A stretch of 64,000 nt of DNA from Actimicrobium sp047621345 (GTDB lineage Bacteria > Pseudomonadota > Gammaproteobacteria > Burkholderiales > Burkholderiaceae_D). The position numbers and the translations under genes were made by a program. The number at the start of each line of letters is the position of its first letter. The first letter of the stretch is position 1. The notes beneath the pieces are model-generated. The model searched no databases. It was given only the letters and a program-made list of their open reading frames with translations, and was not told the origin of the DNA. Location of the stretch: positions 1 through 64,000 of the forward strand of contig JBLHLW010000004.1 in NCBI GenBank assembly GCA_047621345.1, read 5' to 3'. Positions 54,812-64,000 of the stretch are shown piece after piece.

Positions 54812-55499
54812 ACGGGATCAGCGTGATGAGCTCACCCCAATTGCCATCGAGCATTCCCGAAAACGTTGGTATCGATGGCAACCCGCGCCATACGTGCAGC
54901 GACGGCACAACCTCGGTCGAGCCGTCGGTCCACCACACCCCCTGCCCGGCCAGCGCCGCATTCGCCAGCGTGTGCGCTAACGCCGGCAACACCAGCGGCA
55001 GTGCATCAACACTGGTAATTGGCATGTGCAATGCTGCTGCCGGCTCACTGGCGAGAAATGCCGGTGCAACCATTGCCTGCACAGCGGCATCGAACTGGAC
55101 GAAGTCAGCACCGGCATCGAGCGTCGACAACGCTAGCGTTTCCAGTTCGGCATACCAGCCAGCCGACCGATCGAGCCAGTCCAGCAGCGGCACCTGACCC
55201 GTTACGCCGGCAGCGATGGTCAGCGGAAAATGCCGGCCGACGCGATCGATGCTGGGCATCACGATACCGGCCCACGTCTTGTCATCACAGACGCCCGGTG
55301 CCAGCGCAAAACGCCAGATCGGACTGTTGAGGTAGGTGGCGAGCCAGCGCTCGCCAAGCTGCGCACGACTGCCATGGAGGACTGTTTGCAGCCAGTGGTC
55401 CCAGACCGAAACAAAGTCTGCCGGCATACGCCGCGACACGAAATCCCCATGACTGGTGATCTTGCCGTAAAAGCCTGTGACGGGATCGCTGACAGCCAT
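54810..55499 (-). CDS. tagF: T6SS-associated protein TagF
   Basis: 229 residues, DUF2094/TagF family: starts PVTGFYGKITSHGDFVSRRMP, then RFALAPGVCDDKTWAGIVMPSIDRVGRHFPLTI. TagF post-translationally represses T6SS, acting in the same threonine-phosphorylation circuit. In some species it is fused to PppA; here it is separate and convergent with it. Start ATG 55499 lies 1 nt past the tssM stop. Its stop codon lies in the palindromic repeat. Confidence 0.9.
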   Translation of the reverse strand: MAVSDPVTGFYGKITSHGDFVSRRMPADFVSVWDHWLQTVLHGSRAQLGERWLATYLNSPIWRFALAPGVCDDKTWAGIVMPSIDRVGRHFPLTIAAGVTGQVPLLDWLDRSAGWYAELETLALSTLDAGADFVQFDAAVQAMVAPAFLASEPAAALHMPITSVDALPLVLPALAHTLANAALAGQGVWWTDGSTEVVPSLHVWRGLPSIPTFSGMLDGNWGELITLIP

Positions 55500-55500
55500 G

Positions 55501-58500
55501 CTACAACCGGTCCGGGCAGCGGAACTGTTCGAGCACGCCGCGCTTAAACGGGTTGACGACGCTGCTGGCGGTGAGCTCGTAGAGCATCTTGCGGCCATCG
55601 AGATCAAAGCTCAGCGTGTAGCGTTCGCCCTGCCCGGTCGCCGCCAGCATGCCTTTGTCGATCATGCGAAACCAGGCCCACGGACCATCGGTACGGAACT
55701 CGGCACGCGGTGCCGGCGTGGCATCGAGATAGACTTGCCCGCTACCCTTGCCACTCGGCAGCAGCACCGGTGTGCCACGCAACGGCGCACCCGGCACATA
55801 CGACACCAACTGGCCATCGATATCGAGTACGACCTTCGTCAGCGCCGGATCGGCACTGACCGGCTTGAGGTCAAAGCGCAGCGACGGTTGCCGCCCACCG
55901 GCCGAAAAGAACATGTCGCGCACCCGTGCCGCGCGTTGGAACTCGTCAAGGGTCTGCTGTGAAATACCGAGCGGTGCATCACTGAGCGCACGCCAACGCC
56001 ATTGCGCGCTGCTCATGTCGACATAGGGCGCGAGGTTCTTGGCGAAGAAATCATCGACGGTGCCACCCGGTCCGAAGAAACGGCCGAAGTCATCGAGCGT
56101 GATTTCCTTGCTGGCGGTGCGCTGCAGCGGATAGCGACCGGCGATCGCTTCACGGCAGAATTGTGCACCGGCGGCATTCCAGAGCGCATTGAGGCGCGCG
56201 CGTTCGTTGCCCAAGGTCAGACCACCGCCACTGCTCTCGATGCTTTTTAGCATGCCGGCGACCAGCGGCGGCTTGCCGTCGGATTCGCGCTTGAGCCGCA
56301 CCAGCGCATCGCCAGCTGGTGCCGGTGTGCCGCTGCGGCGCGCCGCATCAGCCGCGTCAAAATACAATGCCACGTCTTTGAGCATCGCCAGTACCTGATC
56401 AATCGGTGCCGGTGCCGCAGGAGCGCCGGGCGCAGCAGGTGCACCAGCCATCTTGTGCAGGTTCTCGAAATGTTCGTCGACCGGATTGCTGGCACGCGTG
56501 ACCGGAGCCGCGGCCATGCCGTCATCAGCCGCACCGAGAGCCGATTCGAGTTTCTTGCGTGCCGCATCGAGCTTGCCGCTGACCATGTCATTGAGCGATT
56601 CGGCGCGCCCCTTGCTGCCATTGTCGAGCGTGGTTTCCTTGCTGGCCGCCTGAATAAACTTGCGCATCGGCGAGTCCGGGCCGGACAGTGCCGTCGTCAC
56701 GCGTGCCGCCTGATCGAGGCTGGTGAATGGCACCACCCGCACATCGGCCAGCAAGCTATCCCACTGCGCAATGTAATCGGCGTAGTACAACCGCAGCACG
56801 GCCGCTTTCATCTCGGCATTGTTGACCGTTGCAGCGGCCGATTCCTGACGATCGAGCACCCAGCTGTCCTTGGCGATGTCGGTGATGGCCAGATCGCTTT
56901 CGGCTAGCAGCTTGCGGTAACCGGCCACCGTGAAGGTGCCAGCGACACCGCGCGTGAGCGGTTGCCCGCTTTGACGCATGAACACTTGCGAGACGTCCCG
57001 GCCAACTGCCGCAGCGGCATTGAATTCCGGCAACCGCGCCAGTGCAACCTGACGTTTCAGGCGGTTGTAAATTTGCTCCGGCAGCGGCATCCGGGCCAGT
57101 CGCAAACGCACTTGCGCGATCAGCGCCGCATCGAGTGGTGCCGGCGTGGCAGTCGGGTCGGCATCCACCAGCATCGCGGTCACGTGGTTCGACAGCGACT
57201 GGCGCTGGGCCTCGCTGGCATCGCTCAGGTTGCGGCGCCAGTCGAAGTCGATCCAGGCTTGCACCGACTCGGCATCGAAGTGCTTGCGATCCCCCAGCAT
57301 CAGATACACGCGCAGCACTTCGTACAGATATTCCTGATTGTTGGCATCGCCACGCCGCAGGATTTCTGCGAGACGGGCCGTCACGCGCGGCAACAGCGTG
57401 TCGTGTAACAGGCGTCGATACAACTGCTGCGCACCGGCGCCCAGCTTGTCGCCCTGATACAGCGTGAAGCGGTTCAACAGTGGCACGCCCGCGTCGCGTT
57501 CGGCATAACCACCGGGGAGATTGCGCACCGCATCGAGCAGCGGCAAGATGGCCAGCACGCTGCCTTGTGGTGGCGTACTTTTGGCCAGCTTGTCGATCTC
57601 GGTAGTGCGCGCGGCGATGTCCGCGACAAACGCCTTGTTGCGCAAATAACTGGTGGCCAGACCGGCCGACAGCAGCACCAGCAGCAAGCCGATGACTGCC
57701 ATCGCGCCCCATTTCAGCAGACGCCGATTGCGCTCGAAACGCAGGTTGGTGCCCGCCAGTTCGGCTTCCGGAAAAATCACATCGCGCAACAAACGCGTGA
57801 GGAAATAACTGCGGCCGCTAGTGGCATTGGCCGGCAGCACCTTGCGGTCCAGACCAAAGGCGGCAGCCATCGCGCTCATCACCCGATCAATCGGACTGCC
57901 TTCCTGCGTACCGCTGGTGAAATACACGCCGCGCAGCAGCGCCCGCTCTTCGTATTTGCTGGACTGGAACACATCATTGAGAAATCGCTCCAGCACAGTG
58001 CCGATGCCGGCGAACTGCTGCGGAAAACCGTACAGCAGCGCACGCCGCTGCAGGTCGCGCTCCTGCTGCACACGCGATAACACGCGCACCTGCAATTGCC
58101 GTTCGAGCGCAGTAAATTCAGCCGGAAAACTGGCCAGTATTTCGTCGGCCTTGTTGGTATCCGCGCTCGGAAAAGTGACACCCCACACCTGGCCGCGCTC
58201 TTCCTTGCCAAGCATGTCGAAAAATTCGACAAAGCCGGCCAGCAAGTCGCATTTGGTGACGATCACGTAGATCGGAAAACGTATCCCCAGACGCTCGTGC
58301 AATTCCTTGATGCGCTCGCGAATGGCGAGTGCCTGCGTGCGTCGACCCGCCTCGCTTTGCTGCAACAGGTCAGCCACGCTGAGCGCGACGATCACGCCAT
58401 TGACCGGGCGACGACGACGGTGCTTCTTGAGCAAATCAAGAAAACCACCCCACGCTGCGCGATCAACTTCGGTGTAACTGTCCTGCGTCGTGTAGCGCCC

Positions 58501-59079
58501 GGCCGTATCGAGCAGCACGGCTTCATCGGTGAACCACCAGTCGCAATTACGGGTACCGCCGACGCCGCCGATGGCCGACTGGCCCAGCTTGTCAGCCAGT
58601 GGAAAAGTCAGGCCGGAATGCACCAGTGCCGTGGTCTTGCCGCTACCCGGCGCACCGACAAACAGGTACCACGGCAGTTGCAACATCGACTGACTGCTGC
58701 CAGCACCACCGGCACCACGGGCCTTGCGCAACACCGCCATCGCCTCTTGCATCCGCTTGCCGAGCAGCGCGACTTCCTGCGTCGATTGTTGGGTCGATTC
58801 CGGGGCGCCCGGCACGGCAGCCGGCGCACCTTCGCCGGCAATGCCCGCCATCAGGCGCCGGTTGGCCAGCCGCGCGGCGATCCACTTCCAGCCGAAATAA
58901 GCAGCCCATAGGAGCAGTGCCAGCAGGATCAGCGTCCAGCGCACCGCTTCCGAGGCAAACGGTTCGCGGCCGTTGAAGGCCACCAGCGGACCCTCGAACC
59001 AGACCAGCAGTGAAAACAGAAAGACACCGAACAGGGTCAGCACCCAGCGTTGTGTGAACCAGGAAAAGAGGCGTTTCAT
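55501..59079 (-). CDS. tssM: T6SS membrane-complex protein TssM (IcmF)
   Basis: 1192 residues. Two N-terminal helices (about 10-30, 45-65), cytoplasmic NTPase with Walker A GAPGSGKTT (about 142-150), third helix (about 445-465), then a large periplasmic region with ImcF-related and C-terminal domains. Forms the trans-envelope channel with TssL and TssJ. ATG 59079 (MKRLFSWFTQRW) is preferred; the frame extends upstream into tssL without a plausible start. Confidence 0.95.
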   Translation of the reverse strand: MKRLFSWFTQRWVLTLFGVFLFSLLVWFEGPLVAFNGREPFASEAVRWTLILLALLLWAAYFGWKWIAARLANRRLMAGIAGEGAPAAVPGAPESTQQSTQEVALLGKRMQEAMAVLRKARGAGGAGSSQSMLQLPWYLFVGAPGSGKTTALVHSGLTFPLADKLGQSAIGGVGGTRNCDWWFTDEAVLLDTAGRYTTQDSYTEVDRAAWGGFLDLLKKHRRRRPVNGVIVALSVADLLQQSEAGRRTQALAIRERIKELHERLGIRFPIYVIVTKCDLLAGFVEFFDMLGKEERGQVWGVTFPSADTNKADEILASFPAEFTALERQLQVRVLSRVQQERDLQRRALLYGFPQQFAGIGTVLERFLNDVFQSSKYEERALLRGVYFTSGTQEGSPIDRVMSAMAAAFGLDRKVLPANATSGRSYFLTRLLRDVIFPEAELAGTNLRFERNRRLLKWGAMAVIGLLLVLLSAGLATSYLRNKAFVADIAARTTEIDKLAKSTPPQGSVLAILPLLDAVRNLPGGYAERDAGVPLLNRFTLYQGDKLGAGAQQLYRRLLHDTLLPRVTARLAEILRRGDANNQEYLYEVLRVYLMLGDRKHFDAESVQAWIDFDWRRNLSDASEAQRQSLSNHVTAMLVDADPTATPAPLDAALIAQVRLRLARMPLPEQIYNRLKRQVALARLPEFNAAAAVGRDVSQVFMRQSGQPLTRGVAGTFTVAGYRKLLAESDLAITDIAKDSWVLDRQESAAATVNNAEMKAAVLRLYYADYIAQWDSLLADVRVVPFTSLDQAARVTTALSGPDSPMRKFIQAASKETTLDNGSKGRAESLNDMVSGKLDAARKKLESALGAADDGMAAAPVTRASNPVDEHFENLHKMAGAPAAPGAPAAPAPIDQVLAMLKDVALYFDAADAARRSGTPAPAGDALVRLKRESDGKPPLVAGMLKSIESSGGGLTLGNERARLNALWNAAGAQFCREAIAGRYPLQRTASKEITLDDFGRFFGPGGTVDDFFAKNLAPYVDMSSAQWRWRALSDAPLGISQQTLDEFQRAARVRDMFFSAGGRQPSLRFDLKPVSADPALTKVVLDIDGQLVSYVPGAPLRGTPVLLPSGKGSGQVYLDATPAPRAEFRTDGPWAWFRMIDKGMLAATGQGERYTLSFDLDGRKMLYELTASSVVNPFKRGVLEQFRCPDRL

Positions 59080-59119
59080 GGGAGTCGGGACCGATCGAAA
59101 AAAAGAGGCGTAGCCATGT

Positions 59120-60445
59120 TCAGGGAGCCAACGTCGGTACCAGCACGACGATGTCGACGCGCCGGTTGCGGGCGCGATTGACGGCCGATGAATTCTCCAC
59201 CAGCGGTTCGGTATCGCCCCGACCTTCGATGACGTAGCGCTCGAGCGGACCGGCACGCTCGGCCAGCAAGCGCACGACGGCGCCGGCACGGGCTTTTGAT
59301 AACGCCCAGTTCGACGGCACGCGGGCCGACACGCCAGGCTTGATGTTGTCGGTATGACCGATCACGACGACCTTGCCCTGCACGGTCTTGAGCGCGTCAC
59401 CGATGCGCGCCAGCAGCGGCTCGAATGTGCCTGCCACCTCGACACTGCCCGAACCAAACACGCCATCACCGCGCAGCGTGATGGTCGAGCGATCATCCAG
59501 TTCGACCACGCTGACCAGACCTTGTGCAATCTCGGGCGCAAGGAAACCGGCAACCCGCACCGGCGCCACTTTGGGTACAGCCGGCATGGCAGCGACAACG
59601 ACCGGCGGCGCGCTGACTTTGGTCGCCATCAAGGAGGCAAAAACCGGATCGGAATCGCTATTGAGCCAATGGCTGAAGGTCAGTTGCGCAATCAGCAGCA
59701 GCACCCCGGCGAGCGCGGCCATGACCCATAACGGCATGAGTCGCAACATGGATTTGCGGCCGACCTGCAGGCCGCGCCAGCGCAGCGCCAGCTCCGGCTC
59801 GTGCGCACCGCGCTGCGTCTGGATCAGTTGCTGCAAGCGCTCGCGCAAGGTGGTCAGTTGTTCAGGACCGCGGTCGATGACCCGGTAACGACCTTCGAGA
59901 CCGAGCGCCAGACACAGGTACATCAGTTCAAGGACGTCGATATTGCCGGGGATATCCTGCGTCAGTCGTTGCAGGATCAGAAAAAATTTTTCGCCACCCC
60001 ACGCTTCATTGTGAAATGTCACCAGCAAACTTCGACTGGCCCAGACGCCCCCGCTGCCCCATGGCGTGCCGGAAATGGTTTCATCGACAAACGTGCACAA
60101 CGCAAAGCGCGCGGCGGCGATCGCTTCCGGATCGACCTGCGCCGCCTTGGCCTCGCTCTCGAAGGTCTTGACCGCAGCCACCAGTTGCTGGCGCAGTACT
60201 TCGAGATTGGGAGAAGTCACCATAGCGCGCAATGGCATGATCAGGTCGAGCAGCGGATTGGCGGCGCGCACCAGTGCATTGAGCCCGCTGCCGTGCAACT
60301 GCGGCAGTGTGCCGGAGTTGGTATCGGCGGCGACTGCCGCGGTCGCACCCGGCGCAGCGCTCGCCGCGCGGCGCCCCCCCGGGGTCGGGATCATCATCGT
60401 GCGTTCGGAATCGGCGTCCGGATCGCGGGGGTCGTTGGCGCTCAT
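59120..60445 (-). CDS. tssL: T6SS membrane protein TssL with fused OmpA domain
   Basis: 441 residues. DotU/TssL cytoplasmic domain (about 55-220, FVDETISGTPWGSGGVW…), one membrane helix (about 230-255, LWVMAALAGVLLLIAQL), and a periplasmic OmpA-like peptidoglycan-binding domain (about 310-440, VIGHTDNIKPG…RNRRVDIVVL). This fused ‘evolved’ TssL needs no separate TagL anchor. Sits between tssK and tssM. Confidence 0.95.
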   Translation of the reverse strand: MSANDPRDPDADSERTMMIPTPGGRRAASAAPGATAAVAADTNSGTLPQLHGSGLNALVRAANPLLDLIMPLRAMVTSPNLEVLRQQLVAAVKTFESEAKAAQVDPEAIAAARFALCTFVDETISGTPWGSGGVWASRSLLVTFHNEAWGGEKFFLILQRLTQDIPGNIDVLELMYLCLALGLEGRYRVIDRGPEQLTTLRERLQQLIQTQRGAHEPELALRWRGLQVGRKSMLRLMPLWVMAALAGVLLLIAQLTFSHWLNSDSDPVFASLMATKVSAPPVVVAAMPAVPKVAPVRVAGFLAPEIAQGLVSVVELDDRSTITLRGDGVFGSGSVEVAGTFEPLLARIGDALKTVQGKVVVIGHTDNIKPGVSARVPSNWALSKARAGAVVRLLAERAGPLERYVIEGRGDTEPLVENSSAVNRARNRRVDIVVLVPTLAP

Positions 60446-60451
60446 GAGGGT

Positions 60452-61783
60452 CTACTTTCTGATGGCCCAGAACTGCATCTGCAGTCCCGGAAAATCGCCG
60501 GCAACATGCATCGCAAAACCGGCCGAGGTGGCCAGCTGCTTCCAGTATTCGCTGCTACTGTCGAGTTCGAAATACGTATAGCCGGCATGAAATGGCAACT
60601 GACGAGGAGCCACCGGCAACGGCCGCAAACCGACACCGGGCAACTGCAGGTTGACCAGGTCGCGGATTTTTTCTACCGAACCGATCTTTACTTGCGGCGG
60701 GAAACTGGTGCGCACCACGTCCGGCGGCAGTTGCGCATTGACGGCCAGCACGAAGGTTGCGCTCTTGAGTAATTCCTTGTCGGGGATGACCGCAACGTGG
60801 ATGCCGAACTGCCGCTCTTCGAGCGTGATCGACACCGCATGCGCATCCATCACCACCGACAGCGACTTGCGTAAATCATCAATGAGCGGTTTGAAGGTCT
60901 CGGCTAACTGGTCGTGGCGGTAGACCGGATACGCGTGCGCGCGTTTGTCAGGCTGGGTGAACGTGGCCAGCTCGCCGGCCAACTGGACCAGTTGCCGGAA
61001 CAGTGCTTCTGGGTGCAGGCCGGTCATGCCGCCCAGATGGGTATAGAGCGGCTCAACCCGATTGAGCAATTGCAGCATCAGGAACTCAACGATTTCGGCC
61101 GCACCGGCGGCACCCGGTTGCGACAGCCGGGACGAGACCGCTTCGCCGCGCTGGTGCAGCAAGCCGACCAGTTCGTCAGCAAACGCGCCCAATGCCGGTG
61201 CCGCCCGGATATCGAGGCAAGGCGGACAGTACGACGGATCGAGCACGACGCGGTTATCGGGACGCCGTTCGATGATGCGGGCAATGCCCAGCGTGGTGTG
61301 GGCGTTGGCGACATCACTGTGCAGCGCCAGTCGCAAGCGCAACTTGCCGACTTGCATCAGGGCGCGGTTATCGAGGCCGTTGCTGTCCTGCGCTTCATAG
61401 TCGCTGCTGTGGAAGCGCGCGAAATTATCTGCTGACACGACGCTGTCGACTTCGGCCATCCCGGGTCGGCGCACCGGCAAAGCCAGCACCACCAGGACAT
61501 TGCGCGCATCGGCAGGGATATCGAGCGGCTGCGGCAGGTCGTCATCGGACGGCAGGTCAAACGGCGTGCCGTCGGGCAGCACGCCCGCACACGCTTGCAG
61601 CGACAATTTGCCCAGCGCAAGTTGCTGCTGGTCGATCTGCAAACGGGCATGGCCCCAGCCGTAAGGCTGCAAATCGCGCACACGCGCTTCAAGCTGCGCC
61701 TGCAAGTAACGATCATGCTGTTGCAGATGTTGCGGCTGCAGCAGCATGCCTTCGGACCAGACTACTTTGCTATTCCAGGACAT
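60452..61783 (-). CDS. tssK: T6SS baseplate protein TssK
   Basis: 443 residues. The start VVWSEGMLLQPQHLQQHDRYLQ is the TssK signature; later FQ-like and C-terminal ‘YTYFELDSSSEYWKQL’ are conserved. TssK trimers link the baseplate to TssL/TssM. Lies 6 nt upstream of tssL. Confidence 0.95.
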   Translation of the reverse strand: MSWNSKVVWSEGMLLQPQHLQQHDRYLQAQLEARVRDLQPYGWGHARLQIDQQQLALGKLSLQACAGVLPDGTPFDLPSDDDLPQPLDIPADARNVLVVLALPVRRPGMAEVDSVVSADNFARFHSSDYEAQDSNGLDNRALMQVGKLRLRLALHSDVANAHTTLGIARIIERRPDNRVVLDPSYCPPCLDIRAAPALGAFADELVGLLHQRGEAVSSRLSQPGAAGAAEIVEFLMLQLLNRVEPLYTHLGGMTGLHPEALFRQLVQLAGELATFTQPDKRAHAYPVYRHDQLAETFKPLIDDLRKSLSVVMDAHAVSITLEERQFGIHVAVIPDKELLKSATFVLAVNAQLPPDVVRTSFPPQVKIGSVEKIRDLVNLQLPGVGLRPLPVAPRQLPFHAGYTYFELDSSSEYWKQLATSAGFAMHVAGDFPGLQMQFWAIRK

Positions 61784-61792
61784 GTTTTCTCA

Positions 61793-63421
61793 CTATCGGG
61801 GTTCGGCATTGCCGGTGTTGGCCTGCCTGGCAAGCTGATGCAGGCGGTCGATCTGCTCTTCGTAGGCACTGGAAAACTTCTCGCCGAACAAGCGCTGAAA
61901 ATCTTCGTCAGCCTCACTCGACATCTCGGCATACAGCAGCACCAGCCGGTCCCACATCTTGGCCTTGCGTGACGACGCCATCAGTTTGTCCATCATGCCG
62001 GGTACGTCGAGGCGCGCTTCGATGGCTGTCGGATCAAAGCGCTTGAGCACGGCGGCCAGCGCAGCGTGCATGCCGGCAATGACCGCCAGTTCGTGGGCCT
62101 TCAGGTCATCGAAGGCATTGCTGACGGCTGCCACCGGCGGCAAATAACCGGCCATCGCGTTGGTCAGCATCTGCGTCAGCGCGCTGTCGGCATTCGGAAA
62201 AAATTTCAGCGGATTGTTCGAGCGGCTCGACATCATCGTCATCTCGATGCGGCTTTCACGCTTCGTCATGGCACGCGCCATCAGGATGTCGATGGTGCCG
62301 GTGGTCGCTTCGCGCAACATCGCACCGACCAGTTCGGCGATCTCCGGACCGCTGCGGGTGGTCGCCAGATCGGGCAAGCCTAGTCCTTTGAGCAAGGCTT
62401 TCAGGACGGCATCGTCGGAGCCGGACAAGGCGACTGGCGCAGCGGGTTGCGCAGGAGTCGGCTCGGCGCGCGGCGGTGGAATTTCCTGTGCTTGCGACCG
62501 CGGTGGCAACTCCGGCAATTGCTGCCGCACCGGCACCTCGTGCACCAACGGCACAAGCGGTTCGGGAGCGATCGGCAGTGCGGGCACGGTCACTGGAGGC
62601 GCAACAGCGACCGGTACTGGCATCGCAACCTTGCGCGGGACAAATTCGGCCAGCGGATCGTAATCATCGGGAATCAACGACGAGGATGGAGCAGCAGGCG
62701 TGACCGGCAAAACAGGGTTCACTGGCACAGTGGCCGGTGTCGTTCCGAACAACTGATTCTCTGGCGAGACGTGATCGCTCTCGGCGGCGCGCAGCTTATT
62801 ACTCGTCGCCGCCGACGGGCTGGCACCGAACAGGTTCAGGCCAAGCGGATCATCGTCACCCAATGCAGGCAGTGCGGTACCGCTACGCATGTCGAGAATG
62901 CTCGCTGCGGCGAGCGGATCGGGCAGCGCCGCTTGCATGACCGGCGCGACTGGCTCCTCCGGCCAGCCGGGAATGGCCGGAATCAACGGCTTTTGTACCG
63001 GCACGACAACCGGCGGCTCGAACAGCGGCAATGGCGGCACGACCGGCAACGGCGGTGGCGGCGCACTGGCAGGCCCCCCCATAACAGTCGCTTCTTCGGT
63101 CACAGCGGCCGCCAGCAATGCCTCGATCAGATAGTCGCCAATCAGAATCCGGTCACCATCGCCGAGGACGATTTCGCGGCCATTGCCGAGCGGCCTGTCA
63201 TTGATGATGCTCGGGTTGCTGCCCGCATCGGTCAGCACATATTGCGTGCCGCGCAAGGTGACGCGCGCATGGGTACGGGAAATGTATTTTTTGGGATCGT
63301 CGAGCACCAGCACATTGTCGGGTGAGCGCCCTATCGTGCCACCGTCGCCAGTGAACGTTGCGGCCGTCGGGGTCGGTAACGGCTGGTTGCGGTAGCTCAG
63401 GATACGCAGAGTCAATGACAT
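61793..63421 (-). CDS. tagH: T6SS FHA-domain protein TagH
   Basis: 542 residues. N-terminal FHA domain (about 15-95, GGTIGRSPDNVLVLDDPKKYISRTHARV), a long Pro-rich linker (about 120-355), then a helical TagH domain (…LLKGLGLPDLATTRSGPEIAELVGAMLREATTGTIDILMARAMTKRE…). It is the expected target of PpkA/PppA. ATG 63421 gives the FHA start; an upstream frame extension is non-homologous. Confidence 0.9.
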   Translation of the reverse strand: MSLTLRILSYRNQPLPTPTAATFTGDGGTIGRSPDNVLVLDDPKKYISRTHARVTLRGTQYVLTDAGSNPSIINDRPLGNGREIVLGDGDRILIGDYLIEALLAAAVTEEATVMGGPASAPPPPLPVVPPLPLFEPPVVVPVQKPLIPAIPGWPEEPVAPVMQAALPDPLAAASILDMRSGTALPALGDDDPLGLNLFGASPSAATSNKLRAAESDHVSPENQLFGTTPATVPVNPVLPVTPAAPSSSLIPDDYDPLAEFVPRKVAMPVPVAVAPPVTVPALPIAPEPLVPLVHEVPVRQQLPELPPRSQAQEIPPPRAEPTPAQPAAPVALSGSDDAVLKALLKGLGLPDLATTRSGPEIAELVGAMLREATTGTIDILMARAMTKRESRIEMTMMSSRSNNPLKFFPNADSALTQMLTNAMAGYLPPVAAVSNAFDDLKAHELAVIAGMHAALAAVLKRFDPTAIEARLDVPGMMDKLMASSRKAKMWDRLVLLYAEMSSEADEDFQRLFGEKFSSAYEEQIDRLHQLARQANTGNAEPR

Positions 63422-63572
63422 AATTTCGTCGCTTGCAGTGGGGGCGATGACCAGAGGCACTGGGCGCGCAGGACTTGGGCCGGATGGCGTATTGCAATAG
63501 CGACACATGTTGCCACAAACCAAACCATCCTAACAGGCAGGATTCCCCGAGAATTTTTATATGGCAGATGCA

Positions 63573-64000
63573 TCAATTGATCTTCACCATCGCCCCTTCG
63601 ATCGTCATGATCGCGCCAGCCTTGACGCTCATCGTTGCGCCGGCCTTGATCACGGTCGCCGCGCTGGACTCGATGGCGATCTCGACCGACTTGATCGTGA
63701 TTTTGGACGCCTCGATCTTGATGCTGGAACTACCGACTTTCAATTCGATCGAGGTGCCCGCTTCGATCACGATGGTCTTGGCGACATCGACCTTCTGGTC
63801 GGCCTTGATGGTGATGGTCTGGTTGTTGCCGACTTCTTCGGTATGGTCGTTGACGACCTTAACCTTGCGGTCGTTGCCGACTTCCAGACTCTGGTCATGG
63901 TTGATCCCGATGGTCTGATCACCCTGGTCGGCTTTCTCGAAACCGACCTTCAACGTGTCGTTGTTCTTGACGACCCGGTTATAGTCTTTCTCGGCCTGAA
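63573..64000 (-). CDS. vgrG: VgrG (TssI) C-terminal spike, partial
   Basis: The C-terminal ~142 residues of a VgrG; the frame is open to the window edge. Shows the gp5-like beta-helix pattern of repeated Val/Ile-x-Gly/Asn-x strands (TIGINHDQSLEVGNDRKVKVVNDHTEEVG…) and ends …IEGAMVKIN with no effector extension. The spike of the T6SS tube. Confidence 0.93.
   Translation of the reverse strand, partial: QAEKDYNRVVKNNDTLKVGFEKADQGDQTIGINHDQSLEVGNDRKVKVVNDHTEEVGNNQTITIKADQKVDVAKTIVIEAGTSIELKVGSSSIKIEASKITIKSVEIAIESSAATVIKAGATMSVKAGAIMTIEGAMVKIN

Noticed and set aside
1..64000. CRISPR array or prophage
   Set aside because: I saw no regularly spaced direct repeats of CRISPR type and no phage structural or integrase genes.

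Overview
This 64 kb window looks like part of a betaproteobacterial chromosome, probably Burkholderiales and perhaps Oxalobacteraceae. That placement is inferred from gene families, gene order and moderate GC, not from any marker gene. It has a housekeeping backbone (GTP cyclohydrolase I, tRNA-Ser, tRNA-Leu, haloacid dehalogenase, malate synthase G, O-acetylhomoserine sulfhydrylase, DegQ-type protease, two-component systems, GntP permease) interrupted by three accessory blocks.

Block 1 (about 1.7-20 kb) is half of an Hrp-type type III secretion system (T3SS). On the minus strand it reads sctW(hrpJ), three small genes in the positions of sycN/sctX/sctY, then sctV, sctD(hrpQ), sctN, sctO, sctP, sctQ, sctR, sctS, sctT, sctU. 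It is flanked by a divergent HrpL-like ECF sigma gene and a very large (1676 aa) putative effector. I find three hrp-box promoters (GGAAC[C/T]-N15/16-[C/T/G]CAC..A), ahead of the effector, sctW and sctD. Two textbook sigma-54 promoters lie in tandem upstream of hrpL. Together these read as a sigma-54 > HrpL > hrp-box cascade. Secretin, inner ring, needle and stator genes are absent although both ends of the block are visible, so the rest must be encoded elsewhere.

Block 2 (24.57-27.57 kb) is a decayed IS66-family element bounded by inverted repeats and an identical 8-bp target duplication (CGATGACC). Its tnpB/tnpC genes carry deletions, its right end is duplicated, and about 1.25 kb of AT-rich foreign DNA with a broken secreted-protein gene lies between the two right ends.

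The middle (27.6-39.6 kb) holds ordinary genes: metY, an EamA exporter, a response regulator/histidine kinase pair next to a DegQ-like protease, a YXWGXW lipoprotein, YnfA, an MHYT-domain hybrid kinase and a GntP permease. Two small oddities occur here: a 14-bp tandem repeat after the kinase, and a possible tiny membrane peptide interrupted at a run of eight A.

Block 3 (39.8-64 kb) is an envelope and secretion region. Seven co-directional minus-strand genes encode an OmpA-like protein, a TPR/CHAT protease-like protein, a TpsB transporter, a TpsA exoprotein, a FecR-domain protein, a membrane sensor with a haem c motif (CLVCH), and a Ser/Thr kinase. Divergent from them are a PpkA-type kinase and a PppA-type phosphatase, which face the type VI secretion (T6SS) genes tagF, tssM, tssL, tssK, tagH (FHA) and the end of vgrG. 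PpkA, PppA and the FHA protein match the threonine-phosphorylation switch known to control T6SS. The CHAT/TpsB/TpsA set, with its kinase and haem sensor, is the best candidate here for an undescribed regulated secretion system.
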